DNA from: Algoriphagus winogradskyi
GTDB lineage: Bacteria > Bacteroidota > Bacteroidia > Cytophagales > Cyclobacteriaceae
NCBI RefSeq assembly: GCF_900182815.1
Contig: NZ_FXUA01000001.1
Coordinates: 930,001-994,000 of the forward strand
Length of the DNA: 64,000 bases
Direction: 5' to 3'
The position numbers were made by a program, and so were the translations under genes. The notes beneath the pieces are model-generated. The model saw only the letters and a program-made list of their open reading frames with translations, did not search any database and had not been told where the DNA came from. Positions within the stretch are counted from its first letter, which is position 1. Each line of letters opens with the position of its first letter. Positions 18,517 through 28,275 of this stretch are shown here, one piece after another.

Positions 18517-19941
18517 TTAATAAGACCGCATCTTGAATTTCTTCTTCAGCTCTAGTACTGTATTTCGGAATGAGCTGTCTGTTTCCATAATATCATTTAC
18601 AGTCTGCACGGCATGTATCACGGTAGAATGATCTCTTCCTCCAAAATGATAGCCAATTGATTTCAAGGAATGATTGGTGAATTCCTTGCAAAAATACATC
18701 GCTACTTGGCGAGCAGTTACTATTTCTTTTTTTCTGGTTTTAGCCTTCAAATCATCTACAGCTATGCCATAATATTCAGAAACCGTCTTCTGGATAAAAT
18801 CTACACCAACTTCAGTTTCTATATCCTTGATGATGTTTTTCATCACCGTTTTACCTAACTCTAGACTGATTTCAACACGGTTCAGTGAAGCATGCGCAAT
18901 CAATGAAATAAGAATTCCTTCTAGCTCCCGTACGTTGGTATCCACGGTGTATGCAAGATATTCTACCACATCATCAGGAATAATTATTCCTTCAGACTGC
19001 ATTTTTCTTCTAATAATTGCAACTCTGGTTTCAAAATCAGGCATTTGCAAATCTGCAGTCAAACCCCACTTGAATCTGGAAAGTAAGCGCTCCTCTAATC
19101 CTTTCAAATCTCTAGGAGGGCAATCTGAAGTCATGATAATTTGCTTCTTGCTTTGATGCAAGTGATTGAAAATATGGAAGAACATCTCCTGTGTCCTATC
19201 CTTGCCAGCCAGAAACTGAATATCATCTATAATCAACACATCCACCTGCATGTAGAAATTGGTAAAACTTTTCACATTTCCATCCTTGATGGAGTCCATG
19301 AATTGATTTACAAATTTCTCAGAGGAAACGTACAGCACGAATTTATTTTCCGGACCATTTTTGATTTCATTTCCAATTGCCTGTACTAGGTGAGTTTTTC
19401 CCAATCCTACCCCCCCATATACCATCAGAGGATTAAAGGAAGTAATCCCTGGCTTTGTAGCCACAGCAAAACCAGCAGATCTAGCTAGCCTATTACAATC
19501 TCCTTCTATATAAGTGGTAAAAGTATAAGTCGGATTTAGATTACTATTCGTCAGTGCCTCAGCATTGAGTGACTTCATCTCAAATGGAGTCTTGTCAGGC
19601 TCCACTGGGGCTTGAGGCTTTTTATTAGTATTTCCTGAATTCCCTTGAGGAAATGAAACCACATATGGCTGGTTCGAGGAATTGCCTCTATCTACTACAA
19701 CCGCATATTCTAATCTACCACTTTGGCCTAAGGTAGTTTTAATAGCGATTTTCAACTCTTGAACGTAATTATCCTCGAGCCATTCGTAGAAAAATTGACT
19801 CGGAACCTGAATGGTCAACGAAGTGCCTTCAAGTTTAACGGGATTAATAGGTTTAAACCAAGTTGAAAAGCTCTGCTCATTGACGTGTTGTTCGATAACA
19901 CGTAAACATTCATTCCAAACGGCGCTAGCTTCTGAACTCAT
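18517..19941 (-). CDS. dnaA: Chromosomal replication initiator protein DnaA
   Basis: AAA+ initiator that binds DnaA boxes and opens the replication origin. The 474-residue product has the N-terminal DnaB/DiaA-interaction domain (about 1-75, including QSFSTWFKPI), a variable linker to about 130, and the AAA+ domain with Walker A GGVGLGKT at 176-183 and Walker B VLIIDDIQF. The C-terminal helix-turn-helix has the DnaA signature GGRDHSTVIHAVQTV. Length and order are normal. It is divergent from mutA across 407 bp that hold DnaA-box-like sites and a TAATTTTG element. Autoregulation by DnaA is therefore plausible. Confidence 0.98.
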   Translation of the reverse strand: MSSEASAVWNECLRVIEQHVNEQSFSTWFKPINPVKLEGTSLTIQVPSQFFYEWLEDNYVQELKIAIKTTLGQSGRLEYAVVVDRGNSSNQPYVVSFPQGNSGNTNKKPQAPVEPDKTPFEMKSLNAEALTNSNLNPTYTFTTYIEGDCNRLARSAGFAVATKPGITSFNPLMVYGGVGLGKTHLVQAIGNEIKNGPENKFVLYVSSEKFVNQFMDSIKDGNVKSFTNFYMQVDVLIIDDIQFLAGKDRTQEMFFHIFNHLHQSKKQIIMTSDCPPRDLKGLEERLLSRFKWGLTADLQMPDFETRVAIIRRKMQSEGIIIPDDVVEYLAYTVDTNVRELEGILISLIAHASLNRVEISLELGKTVMKNIIKDIETEVGVDFIQKTVSEYYGIAVDDLKAKTRKKEIVTARQVAMYFCKEFTNHSLKSIGYHFGGRDHSTVIHAVQTVNDIMETDSSFRNTVLELKKKFKMRSY

Positions 19942-20000
19942 TAGAGAAGATTTCTGAAAAACAATGATCTTGCGGTAGGTGCAAGGGTGTCAAATTTGAG

Positions 20001-20008
20001 CAAAATTA
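20001..20008 (-). promoter_or_regulatory. Possible dnaA promoter, -7 element TAATTTTG
   Basis: The minus strand reads TAATTTTG, matching TAnnTTTG, 60 bp upstream of the dnaA ATG. No TTTG lies at the usual distance upstream, so support is partial. Confidence 0.4.
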
Positions 20009-20047
20009 ACTTAAATAAAAAATGGATTTCTTCTTGAAATATTGAGT

Positions 20048-20150
20048 TTTTGCACAACAGTAGTTTTTGAGCCAAAGAAAATTTTGTGAAAAAATCCTTT
20101 ACAAATTCCGGCAATAACATTCTGGTAGGTAGAGGGCTTTTTTAACCACA
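20048..20150. promoter_or_regulatory. Cluster of DnaA-box-like sites upstream of dnaA
   Basis: TTTTGCACA at 20048-20056 (plus) and TGTGAAAAA at 20085-20093 (minus orientation) both fit the relaxed DnaA box TTWTNCACA. TTAACCACA at 20142-20150 is one mismatch from TTATCCACA. Three such sites in about 100 bp next to dnaA suggest DnaA binding, for autoregulation or origin function. Confidence 0.45.
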
Positions 20151-20230
20151 ATAGACTGATTATTCTAATATTCAAGGCGTTGTTAAGAAGTGTGAAACAA
20201 TTAAGAAAAATTTAACGATTCATTTAGAAT

Positions 20231-20260
20231 CTTGATTTCCCCTTCATTTTCCTAATTTTG
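20231..20260 (+). promoter_or_regulatory. Probable mutAB promoter, CTTG-N18-TAATTTTG
   Basis: TAATTTTG at 20253-20260 matches the -7 consensus TAnnTTTG, with CTTG (one mismatch from TTTG) 18 bp upstream. It lies 88 bp before the mutA ATG. Confidence 0.55.
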
Positions 20261-20348
20261 ATAAAGCTCTTTTTAGTCTGACTACCCAGATCAAAAATTG
20301 CTTTTTTATCAAGAGAAATTTGAATTATGACTAATTCTAAGCCCAACT

Positions 20349-21755
20349 ATGACAGATAAACACTTTTACACATTTCCAGCATCCAACAAAAAAGCCTGGA
20401 TTGACCAAGTGAAAAAGGACTTAAAAGGAAAGGGATTTGACGCCACTCTAACTTCCACACTTTGGGACAAAATCAAAATACAGCCATTCTACACTGCAGA
20501 AGATTTAGGAGGGCCAAAAGATGCATATAAATTCCATCCTAGCTCAGAAATCCCAGGTATGTCTCCCAGAATCTGGAGTAATCTAGTTTCTGTTTTTCCG
20601 GAAAATGAAAAAGAGACAAATGAAGAAATCCTGCACGCACTTCAAAATGGTTCGGATGGATTAGTAGTCCATTTAAATGGAACTGAAAATTTAAACGAGC
20701 TACTAAAAGCCGTTCATACTGAATTTATCTCTACTAATTTTTTACCTACAGGAGAAGCAGTTCAATTCTTTCAACTGATTGAGGAATGGATTGAATCAAT
20801 CAGTCTGAAGCCAGGAATGTTGCAAGGCGCGATCTTATGGAGCCCTTGTGACGAGCTATTCCGAAGCGGAGAAAATTTTGATTCAGCAATCAGCCAAGCA
20901 GCAAAAGCCATTATTGATTTCAAAGAGTTCCAAGAGTTCTACCCTCTGACTATTGATTTTGCTCGATATGCCAACACTGGAGCAACAGGGATTCAACAGC
21001 TTTGCTATGGACTTGGAGAAATTATTGAATTGATTGAAAAGCTTTCGAAAAAAGCTATCTCTCCCACTCAGGTATTTGAAAACCTGACATTTCATACCGC
21101 TATTGGCGATTCCCATTTCGCAGAGATCGCCAAAGTCAAGGCTCTTCGAAAACTAATTGTGGAGCTTGCAGGCAACTATGGAGTAAAAATTCAGCTGGAA
21201 GACGTTCCTATCATCACTTCCACCAGTGAATGGAGTAAGTCACTTTTGGACAAAGACACAAACCTTATCCGCCAAACCTATGAGGCTATGGCTGGGATTT
21301 TAGGAGGTGGAAATTCACTTTGGGTGAAACCTGCCGAAGGGAAAAAAGCCAGTGTTTTAGAAAAAAGAATTGCGAGAAATGTATCATCCGTTCTAAAGGA
21401 GGAAAGCTACTTGGACAAAGTCATGGACCCAGCAGCCGGTTCCTATTATCTGGAAAATCTGCAGGAACAAATCGTAAACTCAGTGATAAAAGAGCTGCAG
21501 GAACTGGAAGAAAATGGCGGTTGGCTAAAAAACTTCGAAGACCGTTCCTTGCATACCGCTATCCGAAATTCCAGGGAAACCGTACAAAAGAAAGTTTTAT
21601 CAGATACTGATATAAAAGTGGGCGCCAATAAATATTTAGCAACGGGCAAATTGGAAAACAACCTTGGTTTTTCACCTCTCGTCGAAAAAGACTTTGAATT
21701 ATTGCCAAGTAGAGCAACCTATTTCGTAGAACAAAGAAACCTGAGCAACGCATGA
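20349..21755 (+). CDS. mutA: Methylmalonyl-CoA mutase, small subunit
   Basis: Non-catalytic subunit of the heterodimeric, coenzyme B12-dependent mutase that interconverts methylmalonyl-CoA and succinyl-CoA in propionate metabolism. The 468-residue product has the mutase TIM-barrel fold ([41 protein letters not shown]). It ends without the B12-binding DxHxxG domain, as is usual for Bacteroidetes small subunits. Its stop overlaps the mutB start by 4 bp (ATGA), so the two are translationally coupled. A TAATTTTG promoter element lies upstream. Confidence 0.95.
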   Translation: MTDKHFYTFPASNKKAWIDQVKKDLKGKGFDATLTSTLWDKIKIQPFYTAEDLGGPKDAYKFHPSSEIPGMSPRIWSNLVSVFPENEKETNEEILHALQNGSDGLVVHLNGTENLNELLKAVHTEFISTNFLPTGEAVQFFQLIEEWIESISLKPGMLQGAILWSPCDELFRSGENFDSAISQAAKAIIDFKEFQEFYPLTIDFARYANTGATGIQQLCYGLGEIIELIEKLSKKAISPTQVFENLTFHTAIGDSHFAEIAKVKALRKLIVELAGNYGVKIQLEDVPIITSTSEWSKSLLDKDTNLIRQTYEAMAGILGGGNSLWVKPAEGKKASVLEKRIARNVSSVLKEESYLDKVMDPAAGSYYLENLQEQIVNSVIKELQELEENGGWLKNFEDRSLHTAIRNSRETVQKKVLSDTDIKVGANKYLATGKLENNLGFSPLVEKDFELLPSRATYFVEQRNLSNA

Positions 21756-23872
21756 GACCAGACCTGAAAAATTGGAGATCCGCAAAAACTCAAACTTCAC
21801 CAAGCGAGGAAAACACGAACTGGGAAGCACCAGAGCAGATTTCAATCCCTTCGATTTTCGACAGTGAGCAAATTGCTAAGCTTTCACATATAAATTTCTC
21901 AGCGGGAATTCTACCTTATTTACGCGGGCCTTACAGTACCATGTATAGCATGCGTCCGTGGACTATTAGACAATATGCAGGGTTTTCTACAGCAGAAGAA
22001 TCCAACGCCTTTTACAGAAAAAACCTGGCTGGGGGACAAAAAGGCCTTTCTGTAGCTTTTGACCTAGCCACGCATCGAGGCTATGATTCTGATCATCCAC
22101 GGGTAGTAGGAGATGTAGGAAAGGCCGGGGTTGCGATAGATTCTGTCGAAGACATGAAACTACTTTTTGATCAAATTCCGCTCGATCAAATGTCAGTTTC
22201 CATGACCATGAACGGAGCAGTGATTCCAATCCTCGCTTTTTACATAGTCGCTGCCGAAGAGCAAGGAGTGAAACCTAAGCAGCTAAGCGGAACGATACAG
22301 AATGATATTCTCAAAGAATTCATGGTGCGCAATACCTATATCTATCCTCCGCAGCCATCCATGCAGATCATTGCAGACATTTTCAAGTTCACCTCAGAGC
22401 ACATGCCGAAATTCAATTCTATATCCATCTCCGGCTATCACATGCAGGAAGCAGGGGCTACTGCGGACATAGAATTGGCGTATACGCTTGCTGATGGATT
22501 GGAATATTTGAAAACTGGAGTAAAAGCCGGTTTAGACATCGATGATTTCGCTCCCCGACTTTCCTTTTTCTGGGGAATTGGGATGAATTACTTTATGGAA
22601 ATCGCCAAGATGCGGGCAGGACGTTTACTTTGGGCAAAAATCGTAAAGCAGTTTAATCCAAAATTTGACAAATCTTTAGCGCTACGTACCCACTGCCAAA
22701 CATCAGGCTGGTCACTTACCGAGCAAGACCCTTTCAATAATGTCACCAGAACAGCAGTTGAAGCACTTGCCGCTGTCATGGGTGGCACTCAGTCCCTTCA
22801 CACGAACTCACTCGATGAAGCCATTGCTTTACCCACTGACTTTTCAGCAAGAATTGCCCGAAACACTCAATTGGTCCTACAGGAAGAAACTGGAATCACC
22901 AAAGTGGTCGACCCTTGGGGAGGCTCACATTATGTGGAGTTTTTGACAGATCAGTTGGTGCAGCGCGCATGGAAATTGATCGAGGAAGTTGAAGAATTAG
23001 GAGGAATGGCTAAAGCAATAGAAGCCGGTCTTCCAAAATTGAGAATAGAAGAAGCAGCTGCTAAAAAGCAGGCGAGAATCGATAGCGGAAGGGATGTAAT
23101 CGTCGGCGTGAATCGCTACGTGGTGGATGAGGAATCTGAAATTGAAGTTCGTGACGTGGATAATCAGGCTGTGAGGGAATCCCAGTTAGCCCGGCTGAAA
23201 ACAGTGAAGGCATCTAGAAATCAAAGTGAAGTAGAAGCAAGTCTGGAAAAACTGACTCGGGCTGCGAAATCAGGCGAAGAAAATCTACTAGAATTGGCGA
23301 TCGATGCTGCTAGAAAAAGAGCTACTTTGGGAGAAATCTCAGATGCGATGGAAGTGGCTTTTGGCCGCCATCAGGCCCAAACCAAATCAATAACCGGAGT
23401 TTATGCAGCAGAAGTGAAAAATCAAGATTCATTCAAAAAAGCGATCGCTTTATCAGACGAATTTGCAGCACTGGAAGGTCGCCGTCCTAGAATTATGGTG
23501 GCCAAAATGGGTCAAGACGGACATGATCGGGGTGCCAAAATTATTGCAACTGGTTTTGCAGATATGGGATTTGATGTGGACATCGGTCCACTTTTCCAGA
23601 CACCCGAAGAAGTAGCTCAGCAGGCAATAGAAAATGATGTGCATATTGTCGGAGCTTCCTCTTTGGCAGCGGGTCATAAAACTTTGGTTCCTCAGTTGAT
23701 CGATGAGTTGAAAAAACTGGGAAGACCGGATATTATGGTTGTCGCTGGGGGTGTGATTCCTGCAAAGGACTACCCGTTTTTAAAGGAGGCAGGAGTATTT
23801 GCTGTTTTCGGGCCTGGAACTGTTCTTTCTGAGGCAGCCACTAAAATCTTGGAGAGATTGATTGAGGAGTGA
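21752..23872 (+). CDS. mutB: Methylmalonyl-CoA mutase, large catalytic subunit
   Basis: Catalytic B12-dependent subunit of 706 residues. The barrel domain holds [41 protein letters not shown] and [13 protein letters not shown], all strongly conserved around the substrate. The C-terminal cobalamin domain has the DxHxxG motif as Asp589, His591 and Gly594 within [10 protein letters not shown], where the His is the lower cobalt ligand, and later the GGVIP motif. Length is typical. It ends 11 bp from the convergent RES toxin gene. No meaB-type GTPase or epimerase gene is next to it in this window. Confidence 0.97.
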   Translation: MRPDLKNWRSAKTQTSPSEENTNWEAPEQISIPSIFDSEQIAKLSHINFSAGILPYLRGPYSTMYSMRPWTIRQYAGFSTAEESNAFYRKNLAGGQKGLSVAFDLATHRGYDSDHPRVVGDVGKAGVAIDSVEDMKLLFDQIPLDQMSVSMTMNGAVIPILAFYIVAAEEQGVKPKQLSGTIQNDILKEFMVRNTYIYPPQPSMQIIADIFKFTSEHMPKFNSISISGYHMQEAGATADIELAYTLADGLEYLKTGVKAGLDIDDFAPRLSFFWGIGMNYFMEIAKMRAGRLLWAKIVKQFNPKFDKSLALRTHCQTSGWSLTEQDPFNNVTRTAVEALAAVMGGTQSLHTNSLDEAIALPTDFSARIARNTQLVLQEETGITKVVDPWGGSHYVEFLTDQLVQRAWKLIEEVEELGGMAKAIEAGLPKLRIEEAAAKKQARIDSGRDVIVGVNRYVVDEESEIEVRDVDNQAVRESQLARLKTVKASRNQSEVEASLEKLTRAAKSGEENLLELAIDAARKRATLGEISDAMEVAFGRHQAQTKSITGVYAAEVKNQDSFKKAIALSDEFAALEGRRPRIMVAKMGQDGHDRGAKIIATGFADMGFDVDIGPLFQTPEEVAQQAIENDVHIVGASSLAAGHKTLVPQLIDELKKLGRPDIMVVAGGVIPAKDYPFLKEAGVFAVFGPGTVLSEAATKILERLIEE

Positions 23873-23883
23873 AATCAACGATT

Positions 23884-24345
23884 CTATTTTGAAAACAAAC
23901 GCATATCAAACTCAAAGGGATCTATTGAAGTGATTTCAACTTCTCTAAATCTTCTATGAGCAGGATTTATCAAAAAATTAAAGTCCCCCTGTACAACTAC
24001 AGAAGGGACTTTAAAAACCAAGAAGTTATTTTCGGATAAAAATCCGTCTCCAATTTCCTGTGTAGTATGAGAATGTGGTATTGATTTCCAATCAGGAGGT
24101 AAATCCGAATTTTCAATAACCTTTATCTCAACTCCATCTGGTATGGTGATCTCTACTATTTCGTAGTCTGTAGGAATGTTCCCTAGTGGCGTATGGACCG
24201 CAATTTCAGCGGTACAAAGAGCTCGAGATTGGCTGGTATAAACCACGGCTTTTCCTTTGCTATTCCATCTCCCGCCCGCCAATTCAGCTCCTTTTCCTGA
24301 TAAATCACTTGAGAACTTACTTTTGCTCAACCGAAAAACTATCAT
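23884..24345 (-). CDS. RES-domain toxin of a type II toxin-antitoxin pair
   Basis: The 153-residue protein has the RES-domain pattern: the N-terminal Arg of VFRLSKSKFSS, the GGRWNSKGKAVVYTSQSRALCTAEIAVH block with the conserved Arg, Tyr and Glu, and the late NFLINPAHRRF segment with Asn and Pro. Known RES toxins such as MbcT and ParT attack NAD+ or ADP-ribosylate targets. Applying this here is family-based inference. It overlaps the upstream Xre-type antitoxin gene by 4 bp, the standard arrangement for this module. Both genes look intact. Confidence 0.9.
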   Translation of the reverse strand: MIVFRLSKSKFSSDLSGKGAELAGGRWNSKGKAVVYTSQSRALCTAEIAVHTPLGNIPTDYEIVEITIPDGVEIKVIENSDLPPDWKSIPHSHTTQEIGDGFLSENNFLVFKVPSVVVQGDFNFLINPAHRRFREVEITSIDPFEFDMRLFSK

Positions 24346-24770
24346 GCCAAGACACCATATTCAATTCTAGTCAGCTCATCTCTCAAGAGATTAATACCAA
24401 AGCTACTATCCAAAAAGGATTTTGGCATCAAGTCCCCCAATGCCAAACAAGGTGTCTCAAGCCAAGTCTGAAACTTTGACTTACTTCCGAATACTTCTAC
24501 TCCCCTTTTTTGAAGCAGAGCAATTTCAATTATCTTTTCTGACTGCAAGGAATCAAATGACTTCTGTTCTTTTTGATAACGCTGCAACGTACGCTCTGAT
24601 ATATGCAGGTACTCTGCCCATTCTTCAGTTGAAAATGCACTTTTGGAGGCGAATTTATCAAAGTCTTCAAAAGTAATACCCTGCCTTACCAGCATTATCA
24701 CCTCATTTATAAACTTATCATCTGTAGTATTATATGCTACTTCTGGATCGAAAATAGTAAATTGAGTCAT
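24342..24770 (-). CDS. Xre/MbcA/ParS-type antitoxin partner of RES toxin
   Basis: The 142-residue product has an N-terminal helical region with a helix-turn-helix (STEEWAEYLHISERTLQRYQK) typical of Xre-family RES antitoxins. A DUF2384-type C-terminal domain follows (GVEVFGSKSKFQTWLETPCLALGDLMPKSFLD, ending in LRDELTRIEYGVLA) that binds and blocks the toxin. It precedes the toxin and overlaps it by 4 bp. An inverted repeat 41-52 bp upstream of its start may be its operator. Confidence 0.9.
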   Translation of the reverse strand: MTQFTIFDPEVAYNTTDDKFINEVIMLVRQGITFEDFDKFASKSAFSTEEWAEYLHISERTLQRYQKEQKSFDSLQSEKIIEIALLQKRGVEVFGSKSKFQTWLETPCLALGDLMPKSFLDSSFGINLLRDELTRIEYGVLA

Positions 24771-24800
24771 GGCCGATAAGCTATATTAAGTACAACTGTC

Positions 24801-24830
24801 ATAAATTTAACGACATTTGTCGGAAGTTGT
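24801..24830. promoter_or_regulatory. Palindrome between the toxin-antitoxin operon and the epimerase gene
   Basis: CGACA-TT-TGTCG at 24811-24822 is a perfect inverted repeat, and CTGTCA just upstream repeats one half. It lies between the divergent antitoxin and epimerase starts. Antitoxins of this family repress their own operon through such sites, so this is a candidate operator. Confidence 0.45.
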
Positions 24831-24865
24831 TTAAATTCATCAGTTTTTTTCAAAACTATTTCAGT

Positions 24866-26215
24866 ATGCCCTTTAGGTATTATTCAACTCTCTTTCTGTC
24901 AATTTTAATTGCTTGTCATTCACCTGAAAAGGAAGAAGATCCAAAAGAAATCCTTGCGGACCAAATGGAGGATCATCTCAAAACTGAAGTTCTGGACAAC
25001 TGGTATCCTCAGGCTATGGACACAGTTGATGGTGGCTTTCTGAGCAATTTCTCTTACGACTTCAACCCAGAGGAAAAGCAGGAGAAAATGATCGTTACCC
25101 AGTCTCGCCACGTCTGGACCAATGCTAAAGCCTCAAAAAAGTATCCTGAAATTGAATATTATAAAACAGGAGCTAAACACGGATTTGAATTTCTAAGGGA
25201 TAAAATGTGGGATTATGAAAATGGTGGGTTTCATTGGTTAGTGGACAAACAAGGAAATCAGATTGGCAATCCAATGAAAACAGCATATGGAAATGCTTTT
25301 GGGATCTTTGCACTTGCTGCTTATTATGATGCATCGGGAGATAAGTCTGGTTTGGATCTTGCAAAGGAGGCTTTCCTATGGCTAGACAAACATGCACATG
25401 ACTCTATAAATGGAGGATATTATCAGCATTTAGCCCCAGATGGCACTCCTATTTCCCGACCAGAATCTACTCCTTCCACTTCAGACCTTGGCTATAAAGA
25501 TCAAAATAGCTCCATCCATTTATTGGAAGCATTTACTGAACTGTATCAAGTTTGGCCTGAACCATTGGTTAAAGATCGATTAGAGGAAATGTTGCTGCTC
25601 ATCCGGGACCAAATTGTTACAGAGAAAGGCAACTTGACACTTTTTCTCTATCCCGATTGGAGCCCAGTAACCTTTGTAGACTCTACCGAAGAAGTGATAT
25701 TGGCCCACCATAATCTTGATCATGTTTCCTTTGGTCACGATGTGGAAACAGGTTTTTTGATGATAGAGGCATCTGAGGTTTTAGGATGGGAAAATGACAC
25801 AACTACTCATAGAATCGCCAAGAAAATGATTGATCATGCGCTGGAAAATGGTTGGGATAAAAGCGTAGGTGGTTTTTATGACGAAGGCTATTATTTCAAA
25901 GACGGCTATCGTGCGACTCATGATACCAAAAACTGGTGGGCCCAAGCCGAGGGGATGAATGCACTTTTATTGATGGCTGAGCTTTACCCAAATGACCCGC
26001 ACGACTATTACGGGAAGTTTCTAAAACTCTGGGACTACACAAATGCTTATTTAATTGATCATGAAAATGGTGATTGGTATTCCGGAGGGTTGGATAAGCA
26101 GCCTGAGTTAAAAACTGTAGGAAAAGGAAATATTTGGAAAGGGATTTACCATCATTACAGATCATTAGATCACTGTACAAATCGTTTGAGAGAAATGAGT
26201 GAACGATCCGAGTAG
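24866..26215 (+). CDS. AGE-family epimerase (N-acylglucosamine/cellobiose 2-epimerase-like) lipoprotein
   Basis: Product of 449 residues from ATG 24866 with a lipoprotein signal (MPFRYYSTLFLSILIACHS), preferred over an open TTG at 24827. The alpha/alpha-barrel pattern is clear: SRHVWTNAKASKKYPE, YGNAFGIFALAAYY, SSIHLLEAFTELY, SFGHDVETGFLMIEA, NWWAQAEGMNALLLM and WKGIYHHYRSL. These carry the His and Arg residues expected at the active site of cellobiose 2-epimerase and related enzymes. A lipid anchor would place it in the periplasm or at the outer membrane, unlike the cytoplasmic family norm. Substrate is unproven. It stands alone, divergent from the toxin-antitoxin pair. Confidence 0.87.
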   Translation: MPFRYYSTLFLSILIACHSPEKEEDPKEILADQMEDHLKTEVLDNWYPQAMDTVDGGFLSNFSYDFNPEEKQEKMIVTQSRHVWTNAKASKKYPEIEYYKTGAKHGFEFLRDKMWDYENGGFHWLVDKQGNQIGNPMKTAYGNAFGIFALAAYYDASGDKSGLDLAKEAFLWLDKHAHDSINGGYYQHLAPDGTPISRPESTPSTSDLGYKDQNSSIHLLEAFTELYQVWPEPLVKDRLEEMLLLIRDQIVTEKGNLTLFLYPDWSPVTFVDSTEEVILAHHNLDHVSFGHDVETGFLMIEASEVLGWENDTTTHRIAKKMIDHALENGWDKSVGGFYDEGYYFKDGYRATHDTKNWWAQAEGMNALLLMAELYPNDPHDYYGKFLKLWDYTNAYLIDHENGDWYSGGLDKQPELKTVGKGNIWKGIYHHYRSLDHCTNRLREMSERSE

Positions 26216-26367
26216 ATAGAAAGAATTCAAAAGCCAATTAACTTTTCTAGATCATACCAAGTCGAGAACAATATTTGTAAATAAAAGGCTTTCCATTTGC
26301 TCAGGCTGGTATTTCCAACTTCCGTACAGTTTAGGAAATCAAACTTCTGTTACGCTAATAACCCAAA

Positions 26368-28275
26368 ATGAAGAAAATCACTTTTGTATATGATCCGGAA
26401 ATATCAAGCGAAAAACTCGATGAGTTGCTCGAAATGATGGATCCCAAACCTGATAAAAAACTTTCTTTGGATCAAGTGTCTATAGAAAACCTGGGCCAAA
26501 ATGAATGTTTTGCCTGTTCGCTTTCAGATATTCAACTTCACCAACTACTCGATCAAGCAAAAGATAAAGAGATAAATGTAGCGCTCCTTCCCCACCCTGA
26601 GATGATTCAGGCTAAAAAGGGATTTGGAATCAATACTAATTTTAAAACTGCCTGGCAGGAAATTCAGGAAGCTGAAGAAATTCCTGAAATCGATTTGATG
26701 CAGGTAAATGAGGAGCTGGCATTTAATTCTTTGGTGGTCGGCACATCACTAGGCATTCTTTACTCCAATGGAGCAGCCAATTTCTTCGATGGTGTCAAGA
26801 CAAGGTTCTCTCAACTACTTAACCTTTTTCGAAGAGTAAAACTCAAACCTTATACCATCACTTATAAAAATGGAGAGGAAGAAAGTAAAATTGACATAGC
26901 AGCAATGGGAGTTTTAGCTGTAGCCCATTGTGAAAGCAACTTGATTTTTCGTCGTGTAATTGAACAATCCGGTTTGGACGATGGTAGAATCCACCTGTTG
27001 ATATTGGCACCGAAAAGCCTTTTCTCCTTAATTCAATTTGGATTGCAGAATCTTTTTTTCCCTATCAAGGGAGGAACGCTGCCAAGATTTGTAGGCTATA
27101 TTTCCACCAGTGAAGCATGCATCACGTCCACTGAGACGATAAAGTTCGCCGTGGATGGAAAGGAAAAGGAGAAACAAGAAATAAAGATTTCCTTGACTGA
27201 AGAAAGGGTTAAAATTCTTCCGGGTGCAAGTATACAGGAAAAGGAAACTACAGAAGGCCCAAGATCCATCAATGTGTCGAGGCTTCCAACAGGACGATTA
27301 AAGGAAGAATTACTCCACTCTTATTTACCCTGGGTTCGCCATGCCACGGCTGAGGAATTCAAAGATCTTTTTACGCTCTTAAGGACAAATTCTCAGACTT
27401 CGTCCACCTACTTAGTGCTGATGGCACTCTCTACAATGATCGCTTCTTTTGGACTTTTTGGCGATTCTGCTCCGGTAGTAATAGGCGCAATGATTTTAGC
27501 ACCGCTGATGGGGCCGATTATTTCCTTGGCCATGGGTATGCTTCGTCAAGATGGTTTATTGATCAAAAACAGCTTGATTACCATATTCTGGGGCTCAATA
27601 GTAGGCCTATTCTTTTCAATTATGATTTCTCTGATCACTCCTCTGGAAGTATTAAATGATCAAATTCTTGCCAGGATTCGACCTAATCTTCTTGATCTAG
27701 GTATTGCAATAGCATCTGGAATAGCAGGAGCATATGCTTACTCCAAGGAGGAAATATCTAAAACGCTCGCAGGAGTGGCAATTTCAGTTGCACTGGTGCC
27801 CCCGCTGGCTGTGGCTGGAATTGGAATTGGATGGATGGATAAGGAAGTCTTTGGTGGAGCCATGCTTTTGCTGGGCACTAACCTAGCTGGCATCACCATG
27901 GCGGCAGCATTGACATTTCTGCTACTTGGATTTAGTCCTTTCAGGTTGGCAAAAAGAGGTCTATTGATAAGTCTGGGGATCTTGGCAGCAATAGCCTTAC
28001 CGCTAGGACTGAGCTTTAATAAAATGGTAAATGAAACCTCGATCATCCAAGATCTGAGTGGTAAGGAAATCCCACATGGATTGCTTCGTGAGGTAAAAGT
28101 TGTACAGATGGAACCTTTGAAGCTTTCCGTAACCATTCTTTCAGAAAACGCATTGGACGCAAATGATTTCAAAGAGATCAAAGCTGAAATTGAAGAAAAA
28201 ATCGGAAGAACGGCATCAATTGAATTGACACTTGGAGTACAATTGGGTGAGCCTATTACAAAGGCGAAGGAGTAG
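26368..28275 (+). CDS. TIGR00341/DUF389 membrane protein with a DAGK-like N-terminal half
   Basis: The 635-residue product has two parts. Residues about 330-570 are the DUF389/TIGR00341 multi-helix membrane domain (SSTYLVLMALSTMIASFGLF, PVVIGAMILAPLMGPIISLA, ISVALVPPLAVAGIGIG). The N-terminal half is soluble and looks like the C-terminal beta-sandwich of diacylglycerol-kinase/LCB5 proteins. It has SGLDDGRIHLLILAPKSLFS, a GYISTSEACI strand and KFAVDGKEKEKQEIKISL, which matches the usual vDGE...i.v pattern. The GGDGT nucleotide loop of true kinases is absent. The gene overlaps the convergent Dph6-like gene by 20 bp. Function of the family is unknown. Confidence 0.85.
   Translation: MKKITFVYDPEISSEKLDELLEMMDPKPDKKLSLDQVSIENLGQNECFACSLSDIQLHQLLDQAKDKEINVALLPHPEMIQAKKGFGINTNFKTAWQEIQEAEEIPEIDLMQVNEELAFNSLVVGTSLGILYSNGAANFFDGVKTRFSQLLNLFRRVKLKPYTITYKNGEEESKIDIAAMGVLAVAHCESNLIFRRVIEQSGLDDGRIHLLILAPKSLFSLIQFGLQNLFFPIKGGTLPRFVGYISTSEACITSTETIKFAVDGKEKEKQEIKISLTEERVKILPGASIQEKETTEGPRSINVSRLPTGRLKEELLHSYLPWVRHATAEEFKDLFTLLRTNSQTSSTYLVLMALSTMIASFGLFGDSAPVVIGAMILAPLMGPIISLAMGMLRQDGLLIKNSLITIFWGSIVGLFFSIMISLITPLEVLNDQILARIRPNLLDLGIAIASGIAGAYAYSKEEISKTLAGVAISVALVPPLAVAGIGIGWMDKEVFGGAMLLLGTNLAGITMAAALTFLLLGFSPFRLAKRGLLISLGILAAIALPLGLSFNKMVNETSIIQDLSGKEIPHGLLREVKVVQMEPLKLSVTILSENALDANDFKEIKAEIEEKIGRTASIELTLGVQLGEPITKAKE

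Larger units (their letters stand above)
19942..20348. other. Divergent dnaA-mutA intergenic region
   Basis: About 407 AT-rich bp between dnaA and mutA. It holds two relaxed DnaA boxes and one near-match (20048-20150), a -7-like element for each direction, and no open frame of note. It could be an autoregulatory region only or part of oriC. The sequence alone does not decide this. Confidence 0.5.

Noticed and set aside
19942-20348. Firm call of oriC
   Set aside because: DnaA-box-like sites alone are not enough. GC skew of the whole chromosome is needed.
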